Of a stretch of DNA of 64,000 bases, positions 57,795 through 64,000 are shown in pieces (positions within the stretch are counted from its first letter, which is position 1; every line of letters begins with the position of its first letter). The notes beneath the pieces were generated by a model that was given only the letters and a program-made list of their open reading frames with translations, made no database searches and had not been told where the DNA came from. A program made the translations under genes and the position numbers. The stretch spans positions 2,108,001-2,172,000 of the forward strand of contig OY970329.1 in assembly GCA_963717375.1 (NCBI GenBank), in the 5' to 3' direction. Source of the DNA: VRUE01 sp963717375. Lineage in GTDB: Bacteria; Actinomycetota; Thermoleophilia; Solirubrobacterales; 70-9.

Positions 57795-60626
57795 GTGTCC
57801 AATGCAGTCGATCTGATCGAGCGGTTGGGCGATCTCGCGCCGATCGAGGAGGCGCTCTCCGAGGCGGCAGTGGGGAACGGGAGCCTCGGCCTCATCTCCG
57901 GCCCGGCCGGCATCGGAAAGACGGCGCTTCTCGACGCCGCTGGTGAGTTGGGGCAGTCACACGGCTTCACGGTGCTGAGCGCGACCGGGACCGAACTCGA
58001 GCGCGGGTTCCCTTTCGGGGTTGCGCGACAGCTCTACCGACGAGTCCATGCCGAGTCCGCCGACCCCGCCTCACCGGGCGCCATCGACTCGCTCTTCGGA
58101 CCACCGAGCGCCGGCGACGATGGTCTCGACGTTTCCTTTCAGGTTCTCGAGGGCCTCTACTGGCTGGTTGCCGACCTGGCTCAGGAGGCGCCGCTGCTGG
58201 TCGCCGTCGACGACGTCCAGTGGTGCGACGAGCCCACCCTGCGCCACTTCCTCTATCTAGCCCGCCGCCTCGATGACCTCGGTGTCCTCCTGCTGCTGGC
58301 CGAACGGAGCGGCGAGCCGCCGCGGCCGGCGCTCGACGACCTGCGCGGAATCGCCGCAGCACGGATGGAACCCGCTCCGCTCAGCCTCGACGGCGTTGGC
58401 GAGCTGATCCGGCGAGCCCTCGGCCGGGCACCCACTGCGAGCTTCGCTGTCGCCTGCCTGGAGCAGACCGGCGGCTACCCGCTCTACCTCGGCGAGCTGC
58501 TGCACGTGATGCGGGAGCGCGATGCCGATCCAGATGACGAGGCCGCCGGGGAGATCGAGAACGTCGACGCCGAGGACCTCGCCCGGCACGTCTGGAGGCG
58601 GGTCGAGTCGGTCGACGAGCAAGCCGGGGCCGTGGTCGGACTGGTCTCAGTCCTCGGAGGGAGTGCGGCGCCGGGCCGGATCGGACTGCTCGGCGATCTG
58701 CCCGCGGCGAGAGTCGTCGAGATCGTTGCCGGCCTGGTGGGGCAGGGGGTGCTGGAGGGAACCGATCCGCCACGCTTCACCCACCCCGTCGTCCGCTCCT
58801 CGGTCGAGGCGCGGCTTTCGCCGGGGCAGCTCGACAGCTGGCATCGCGCTGCCGCTCGCCTGCTCGACCGCGAGGGCGCCGACGTCCGCGAGGTAGCCGG
58901 ACACCTGATGAAGTGCCAGCCCGACGGAGACGGCTGGGTGGTCGAGCGGCTGCGGGAGTTTGCCGGCGCAGTGCTTGGCCACGGGGCTCCCGAGGCGGCC
59001 GCGCAGGCGTTGCGCCGAGCGCTCGCCGAGCCGCTTACTGAGCAGGAGCGATTGCCGTTGCTGCGCGAGATGGCTCGCGCCGAGGAGGCTCTGGGCGAAT
59101 TCCCGGCAGCGCTTGGTCGCCTCGAGGAGGCCCTGAGGCTTGCCGCTGACGGCCGCCAGCGGGCCGAAATCGCGATCGACCAGGGACAGATCTTGGTTCA
59201 GGCGAACCGAGCTCGGGATGCGGTTGGGGTGCTCGAGCAGGGCTTGGCGGCCCTGGACGGCGGCGACCCCACCTTGGAGCAACGCATCGACGCCGAGCTG
59301 ATCGCCTGCGGGCTGCTTACCCGCGAAGTCAGCGAGAGCGCCGTGCAGCGATTCGCTCGTTACGGCGGCGAGGTGCCCGAGGGACCGGCCGCGCAGGCGG
59401 TGCTGGCCGCGATGGCCATGACCGCGACACTGACCAGCCAGCCGGCTGCCGAGGCGGCGGCGTTCGCCGAGCGAGCGCTGCGTATTGGCGGGATCAGGAG
59501 CGGTGGGTACAGCACCGACACCTGGACGCTCGCCGCCTGGGTGACGGTCTTCTCCGACCGGCCAGACCTCGCCCGCTCGTTTGGCGAGCGCGAGCTCGTC
59601 ACCGCCCGGCGCAAGGGGCAGATGCGCGAGATCTTCGCGATCGAGTCCACGCTTGCCTTCGCGGCGCTGCGTCGCGGCGACATCCCCACGGCCGTGTCGC
59701 GAGCGCAGGCAGTGCTGGCGATCGTGGTGCCAAGCCCGCACTGGGCGTGGGGCCACGGGATCAACTCGCTGGCGTTGCTGGAGACCGGGGACCTGGATGC
59801 GGTCGAGCGGGCGCTCGAAGCCGCCTTGCCCGAGCACTGGGACGAGGGGGCGGATGGCAGCTTCAGTCTCTTCTTCGCCCGGGCACAGCTGCGAATCGCC
59901 CAGGGCCGCCTCGACGAGGCAGCGCTCGATCTCGACGAGCTGAGACTTCGCGCCGGCGCCGTCCCCTCGGGGCTGCGTGCCGTAGAGGATCTCTGGCGCC
60001 CCGTCGGGGCGATCCTCGCCCATCGTCGTGGAGAAGTGGAGCAGGCCCGGGCCTTGGCGACGGAAGAGCTCGAATACGCACGGGGCTTCGGCGGTTCCGG
60101 CTATCTCGGCAGCGTTCTGCGCACGGCGGCGGCCGTGAGCGAGCCGGCGCCAGGGCTAGAGCTGCTCCGCGAGTCGGTTGAGGTGCTGGGCCCTTCTCAG
60201 TTCAGGCTCGAGTACGCGCGCTCGCTGGTCGAGCTGGGGGCGCTGCTGCGGCGTCGCGGCGAGCGCGCCGCGGCGCGGGAGCCGCTCGCGGAGGGCCTAG
60301 ACCTCGCCTATCGCTGTGGCGGCGGCGCGGTGGTGACCCAGGCCTTGGCGGAGCTTCGCGCCTGCGGCGCGCGGCCGCGACGGCCGGTTCGCGACGGTGT
60401 CGATGCCCTGACTCCGACCGAGACCCGGGTCGCCCTGCTCGCGGCCGCGGGCCGGACGAACCGCGAGATCGCCCAGGAGCTCTACGTCACCCTGAAGACG
60501 GTGGAGGGGACCCTGGGTCGGGCCTACGCGAAGCTCGGCATCTCCGGCCGCGGCGCGCGCGGGGCGCTTCCCGAGGCGCTGGGCCCGCTGCTGGCGGGGT
60601 CCTCCGAGGCAAATTCAGGGGTCTGA
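57795..60626 (+). CDS. Large ATP-dependent LuxR-family regulator (LAL type)
   Basis: This 943-residue protein has an AAA-type N-terminus with Walker A GPAGIGKTALL near residue 36 and a Walker B region LLVAVDDVQWCDEPT near 135. A long helical, TPR-like middle follows. The C-terminal LuxR helix-turn-helix reads LTPTETRVALLAAAGRTNRE, then IAQELYVTLKTVEGTLGRAY. These regulators integrate a ligand and ATP to activate nearby genes. GTG 57795 lies six bases after TAGCTT (57783-57788), so it is probably leaderless. The cytochrome P450 gene starts 40 bases after its stop, a possible target. Confidence 0.9.
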   Translation: MSNAVDLIERLGDLAPIEEALSEAAVGNGSLGLISGPAGIGKTALLDAAGELGQSHGFTVLSATGTELERGFPFGVARQLYRRVHAESADPASPGAIDSLFGPPSAGDDGLDVSFQVLEGLYWLVADLAQEAPLLVAVDDVQWCDEPTLRHFLYLARRLDDLGVLLLLAERSGEPPRPALDDLRGIAAARMEPAPLSLDGVGELIRRALGRAPTASFAVACLEQTGGYPLYLGELLHVMRERDADPDDEAAGEIENVDAEDLARHVWRRVESVDEQAGAVVGLVSVLGGSAAPGRIGLLGDLPAARVVEIVAGLVGQGVLEGTDPPRFTHPVVRSSVEARLSPGQLDSWHRAAARLLDREGADVREVAGHLMKCQPDGDGWVVERLREFAGAVLGHGAPEAAAQALRRALAEPLTEQERLPLLREMARAEEALGEFPAALGRLEEALRLAADGRQRAEIAIDQGQILVQANRARDAVGVLEQGLAALDGGDPTLEQRIDAELIACGLLTREVSESAVQRFARYGGEVPEGPAAQAVLAAMAMTATLTSQPAAEAAAFAERALRIGGIRSGGYSTDTWTLAAWVTVFSDRPDLARSFGERELVTARRKGQMREIFAIESTLAFAALRRGDIPTAVSRAQAVLAIVVPSPHWAWGHGINSLALLETGDLDAVERALEAALPEHWDEGADGSFSLFFARAQLRIAQGRLDEAALDLDELRLRAGAVPSGLRAVEDLWRPVGAILAHRRGEVEQARALATEELEYARGFGGSGYLGSVLRTAAAVSEPAPGLELLRESVEVLGPSQFRLEYARSLVELGALLRRRGERAAAREPLAEGLDLAYRCGGGAVVTQALAELRACGARPRRPVRDGVDALTPTETRVALLAAAGRTNREIAQELYVTLKTVEGTLGRAYAKLGISGRGARGALPEALGPLLAGSSEANSGV

Positions 60627-60666
60627 CCCCGTAGCGAAAGCCGGGCTGCTTGCCGAGCATGGCGGC

Positions 60667-62031
60667 ATGCCAAGGCAGAGCTCTCTTCCGCCCGGTCCGT
60701 CGACGCCTCGCCTGCACCAGCTGTGGCGCTTCAACGCCGACTTCGTCGACTTCATGGCGTCGAATGCGGAGCGCTACGGGGAGGTCTTCACGATCCGAGT
60801 CCCTCCCTACGACGCCGTCGTCGTCGCCACGGCGCCGTTGGACATACAGGCGATCCTCTGCGACCGCGAGCGCTTCGTAGGCGGCGAGGCAGCCAGCTTC
60901 CTCGTGCCGCTGGTCGGCGAGCGTTCTGTAATCGTCAGCTCGGGCGGGGCACACCTGCGCCAGCGCAAGCTGCTGCTGCCGCCGTTTCACGGCGAGCGGG
61001 TGCGGGGCTGGGCGGAGAAGATCGAGGCGATCGCCGCTGAGGAGCTCGATCGCCTGCCGGTAGGCGAGCGGATCGCCCTGCGGCCGGTGATGCAGCGAAT
61101 CACCTTCGAGGTGATCTGCCGCCTCGTCTTTGGCATCGAGGACAAGGCGAAGGTGGCGGAGTTCAACGCCGCGATGGTGAGGCTGTTCGACCCGCGGCTC
61201 TCGCCGATGCTCTTCTTCCCCTTCATGTTCAAGCGGGGCGGCCGGTTCAGTCCCAGTCGCATCTACTTCTCGCGGCGCGATCCGGTCGACCGGCTGATCT
61301 TCGAAGAGATCGCCCGGCGCCGCGAAGACCCCAGGGCGGGCGATCGCGACGATGTCCTCTCGTTGCTGATCGGCGCTCGCGACGATCAGGGCCGGCCGCT
61401 CAGCGACGACGAGCTGCGCGACGAGTTGCTCGGCCTGCTCGGAGCGGGGCACGAGACGACAGCCACCGCGCTCGCCTGGGCGAGCGAGCGGCTCTCCCGG
61501 CACCCAGCGGTCCAGCAGCAATTGGCAGGCGAACTCGACGAAGGCGGAGACGCCTACCTCGAGGCGGTGATCCAGGAGACGATGCGAAGCCGCCCGCCGG
61601 TCATCGATTCGGTCCGCATCGCCGTCGAGGACACTGAACTCGGCGGCTACACGGTTCCCGCCGGCACGCACGTCGGCGCGATGTTCTGCCTTACCCACCG
61701 CCGGGCGGACGTCTGGGGGGACCCGCTTGCCTTTCGCCCGGACCGCTTCCTGGAAGGCAAGCCCGCGCCTTATTCCTTCACCCCGTTTGGCGGCGGCGTT
61801 CGTCGCTGCGTCGGTGCGCCCTTGGCAAACAGCGAGATCCGCATCGTGCTCAAGCAGATGTTGCAGCGCTTCAGCCTCGCGCCGTGCGAAGCACCGGAGG
61901 AGAAGATGAGGCTCGTGGGGGCCACTCTCGCCCCCTCCAAGGGTGGACGCGTCGTCCTGCATCGGCGGGTCGGGGCGCCGCCCGAAGGGCTGCAGCCCGA
62001 GCTCTGGCCGGACCTGACCTTCTCTCGCTAG
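60667..62031 (+). CDS. Cytochrome P450
   Basis: This 454-residue protein has the P450 signatures: the I-helix oxygen-binding motif GAGHETTATAL, ETMRSRPP with the ExxR pair, PDRFLEGKP and the heme loop FTPFGGGVRRCVGAPLAN with Cys 381 as the iron ligand. There is no membrane anchor at the N-terminus, so it is soluble. It hydroxylates a lipid- or terpene-like substrate that cannot be named here. No ferredoxin gene lies beside it. The upstream regulator gene ends 40 bases before. Confidence 0.92.
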   Translation: MPRQSSLPPGPSTPRLHQLWRFNADFVDFMASNAERYGEVFTIRVPPYDAVVVATAPLDIQAILCDRERFVGGEAASFLVPLVGERSVIVSSGGAHLRQRKLLLPPFHGERVRGWAEKIEAIAAEELDRLPVGERIALRPVMQRITFEVICRLVFGIEDKAKVAEFNAAMVRLFDPRLSPMLFFPFMFKRGGRFSPSRIYFSRRDPVDRLIFEEIARRREDPRAGDRDDVLSLLIGARDDQGRPLSDDELRDELLGLLGAGHETTATALAWASERLSRHPAVQQQLAGELDEGGDAYLEAVIQETMRSRPPVIDSVRIAVEDTELGGYTVPAGTHVGAMFCLTHRRADVWGDPLAFRPDRFLEGKPAPYSFTPFGGGVRRCVGAPLANSEIRIVLKQMLQRFSLAPCEAPEEKMRLVGATLAPSKGGRVVLHRRVGAPPEGLQPELWPDLTFSR

Positions 62032-62210
62032 CGCTCTTCTCCGTCTCTCGGAACCGCTGCGAGTTCTGGCCTGGCCTTCGTCAGGCGCGGAGTCGATTCA
62101 TTTTGCCCTTTCCGACTTTGCCGATCAACAATGTGCTACCTTGCCGGGCTCACTTTCAGAAGTAAGTCAGTCAAAAAAGCAAGTTAGTCGACATAGGAAG
62201 GAATCCGTTT
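62032..62210 (+). promoter_or_regulatory. Regulatory gap before the sulfate-binding protein gene
   Basis: This 179-base gap is relatively A/T-rich compared with the window. A TTGCCC (62103-62108) and AACAAT (62127-62132) pair with an 18-base spacer is a weak promoter candidate. AAGTAAGTC (62160-62168) and AAGTTAGTC (62181-62189) form a direct repeat 21 bases apart, just before the ribosome site GGAAGGA at 62196-62202. No riboswitch was recognised. Confidence 0.35.
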
Positions 62211-63260
62211 ATGCGGAACGCTCGCAAGGTAACCCGGCGGCGAGGCGTTAAAGCGGCCCCCGTGGTCGCATTTTTCGCGCTGCTGATCGCAGGGCTCGTC
62301 GCTGGTTGTGGCAGTAGCTCGGACTCAAGCTCAAGCTCGTCGGGCGGAGGAAAGCTCGACGTGGTCGGCTACTCCACTCCCGAATCCGTCTACCAGGAAA
62401 GCCTGGAGCCGGCGTTCGAAAAGACCTCAGCGGGCGAAGGGGTCAGCTTCAGCAACTCCTTTGGCGCCTCCGGTGATCAGAGCCGCGCGGTCGTCGCCGG
62501 CCAGCCCGCATCGGTTGTCCACTTCTCCCAGGCCGGCGATATGGAACGCCTGGTTGAAGAAGGCGAACTTGTTTCCAAGGACTGGGAAAAACAGCCTTAC
62601 GGCGGCATCGCCACCGACTCGGTCGTAGTCCTGGTTGTCCGCAAGGGCAACCCGAAGGGGATCAAATCCTTCGACGATCTGCAGACCAAGGACGTCGGCA
62701 TCGTCACGCCGAACCCGTTCAGCTCCGGCTCGGCCCGGTGGAACATCGTGGCCGTCTACGGCACCGCGATCAACGAGGGCAAGTCGCCCGAACAGGCGCT
62801 GGACGCGGTCAAGACGGTGCTCGAAAAGACCGAAGCGCAGCCGGGCAGCGGCCGCGACGCGCTGGCCGCCTTCACCCAGGGCGAGGGCGACGTGCTGCTC
62901 AGCTACGAGAACGAGGCGATCAAGGCCGAAAAGGAAGGCGAAGACGTCGAATACATCGTGCCGTCCTCGACGATCCAGATCGAAACCCCGATCGCGGTGA
63001 CCGAAAGCGCCCCGGAGCCGGCAGCGGAAGATTTCCTCAAGTTCCTCTGGTCCGACGAAGGGCAGGAAATCTGGGCCGAAAACGGCTACCGGCCGGTCAA
63101 CCCGAAGCTCGTCGACGCGAAGCAGTTCCCGACGCCGAAGGATCTCTTCAAGATCAGTCAGTTCGGCGGCTGGGGCAAGGTCAACGACGAATTCTTCGAT
63201 GACGAAACCGGTTCGGTCGCCAAGATCGAGACTGAACTCGGGGTCTCCACCTCAGGCTGA
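62211..63260 (+). CDS. sbp: Sulfate-binding lipoprotein of an ABC transporter
   Basis: This 349-residue protein has a lipoprotein signal peptide with the lipobox LVAGC (Cys 33), then a Ser-rich linker. The mature part matches the sulfate/thiosulfate-binding family: DVVGYSTPESVYQESLEP, FSNSFGASGDQSRAVVAGQP, VTPNPFSSGSARWNIVAVYG, and LLSYENEAI. The SGDQSRAV and NPFSSGSARW segments form the anion site in relatives. It delivers sulfate to the permease genes that follow; the stop overlaps the first permease start (TGATG). Glu is coded mainly by GAA. Confidence 0.9.
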   Translation: MRNARKVTRRRGVKAAPVVAFFALLIAGLVAGCGSSSDSSSSSSGGGKLDVVGYSTPESVYQESLEPAFEKTSAGEGVSFSNSFGASGDQSRAVVAGQPASVVHFSQAGDMERLVEEGELVSKDWEKQPYGGIATDSVVVLVVRKGNPKGIKSFDDLQTKDVGIVTPNPFSSGSARWNIVAVYGTAINEGKSPEQALDAVKTVLEKTEAQPGSGRDALAAFTQGEGDVLLSYENEAIKAEKEGEDVEYIVPSSTIQIETPIAVTESAPEPAAEDFLKFLWSDEGQEIWAENGYRPVNPKLVDAKQFPTPKDLFKISQFGGWGKVNDEFFDDETGSVAKIETELGVSTSG

Positions 63261-64000
63261 TGTCTGCGCACCCGGCAAGCGCACCACCAGTCGCGGTTCC
63301 ACCCAGGGCGGGCTTGCGCCTGCCCTGGGTAGGCGCCGGCCTCGGCCGCGGGACGGTTGTGCTCTACCTGAGCGTGATCGTCCTGCTGCCCCTGGCGGCG
63401 CTGACCAGCCAAGCCTTCGAAGACGGGCTCAGCACATTCTGGACCCAGGTCACGTCCCCGCAGGCGGTCCGCTCGCTCGAGCTGACGATCGGCTGCTCGT
63501 TGATCGTCGTCGCGATCAACGCGGTCTTCGGCACGATCATCGCCTGGCTCCTCGTCCGCGACGAGTTCCCCGGCAAGTCGGTCGTCAACGCGGTGATCGA
63601 CCTGCCCTTCGCGCTGCCGACGATCGTCGCCAGCCTCATCCTGCTGGAGCTCTACGGGAATCACAGCCCGTTCGGCATCGACATCGCTCTGACTCGGGCA
63701 GCCGTTGTCGTCGCCCTCCTCTTCGTCACCCTTCCCTTCGTCGTCCGCGCGGTGCAGCCGCTGCTGATCGAGATGGATCGGGAGATGGAGGAGGCGGCGG
63801 CCTCGCTGGGCGCCAGCGGTTTCACCGTCTTCCGGCGGATCATCTTCCCCAACCTCCTGCCTGGCCTAGCCGCCGGCGTTGCCCTGGCATTTGCCCGGGC
63901 GCTCGGCGAGTATGGCTCAGTCCTCCTCTTCGCCGGGGGCCTTCCGGACACGCAGGTCTCCTCCGTCTTCATCCGCAGCCAGATCGAGTCGGGCAACGAC
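63260..64000 (+). CDS. cysT: Sulfate ABC transporter permease CysT (3' truncated by the window end)
   Basis: The frame is open from ATG 63260, coupled to the binding-protein gene, to the last base: 247 codons with no stop. Hydrophobic segments include VLYLSVIVLLPLAALTSQAF, IGCSLIVVAINAVFGTIIAW and AVVVALLFVTLPFVVRAVQP. The permease EAA loop reads EEAAASLGASGFTVFRRIIFP. FPGKSVVNAVIDLPFALPTIVASL and GEYGSVLLFAG are signatures of CysT/CysU. The length in view is short of the usual ~280 residues, so ~30-40 are missing. cysW and cysA probably follow. Confidence 0.92.
   Translation, partial: MSAHPASAPPVAVPPRAGLRLPWVGAGLGRGTVVLYLSVIVLLPLAALTSQAFEDGLSTFWTQVTSPQAVRSLELTIGCSLIVVAINAVFGTIIAWLLVRDEFPGKSVVNAVIDLPFALPTIVASLILLELYGNHSPFGIDIALTRAAVVVALLFVTLPFVVRAVQPLLIEMDREMEEAAASLGASGFTVFRRIIFPNLLPGLAAGVALAFARALGEYGSVLLFAGGLPDTQVSSVFIRSQIESGND

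Noticed and set aside
1..64000. CRISPR array, tRNA/rRNA genes, insertion sequence or prophage
   Set aside because: Reading by eye gave no regular short repeats with spacers, no T-arm-like segment in gaps, no transposase or phage motifs. A computed scan was not possible.

Overview
The window is very GC-rich, gene-dense DNA with GTG/TTG starts, many 4-bp start/stop overlaps and several apparently leaderless genes. It looks like a chromosomal segment of an actinobacterium. The large secreted proteins with a CRxYExVxP-type signature, fibronectin-like repeats and Lys/Arg-rich tails resemble proteins I associate with the class Thermoleophilia (Solirubrobacterales). That placement is an inference, because no rRNA or conserved marker gene is present. 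I saw no tRNA, rRNA, CRISPR array, insertion sequence or prophage gene. No gene-free stretch exceeds about 215 bases.

Region 1 (1-21513) is one strand of nine secreted-protein genes, most joined by NTGA overlaps. Two families alternate three times. Family A (1-3777, 6838-9969, 13331-15616) has fibronectin-like repeats followed by a predicted beta-propeller. Family B (3834-6794, 9966-13334, 15613-18486) is Cys-containing and defined by PPGxxxNP and LAGPYxGxPLS motifs. An NHL-type propeller protein and two small secreted paralogs follow; the second paralog appears to start at CTG. This is my best candidate for an undescribed cell-surface system.

Region 2 (21514-26856) holds a TetR regulator with a GST-like protein, a divergent DUF2867/TetR pair with two palindromic operators, a DCC-family thiol protein, a secreted protein of unknown function and an esterase. 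Region 3 (26896-43252) is mixed metabolism: a secreted beta-solenoid protein, VOC and DUF2855 proteins, a D-aminopeptidase, a Baeyer-Villiger-type monooxygenase, a flavodoxin-like protein, a Gly/Cys-tailed GRDP-like protein, a cyclase-family hydrolase, a stand-alone 5'-3' exonuclease, a CMD/SDR pair, an ABC-2 exporter, a STAS protein, an aldo/keto reductase and a carboxyltransferase.

Region 4 (43378-46365) pairs a secreted cupredoxin with a multicopper oxidase whose Tat signal lies upstream of its obvious start, then DUF378 and glyoxalase genes. Region 5 (46407-56981) has a class A penicillin-binding protein and a rearranged Kdp potassium system: histidine kinase, KdpE, a small membrane ORF, then kdpF-A-C-B and a separate KdpD N-terminal sensor. 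Region 6 (57001-64000) has a TauE/SafE transporter, a large LuxR-family ATPase regulator, a cytochrome P450, and the start of a sulfate ABC transporter that runs off the window.
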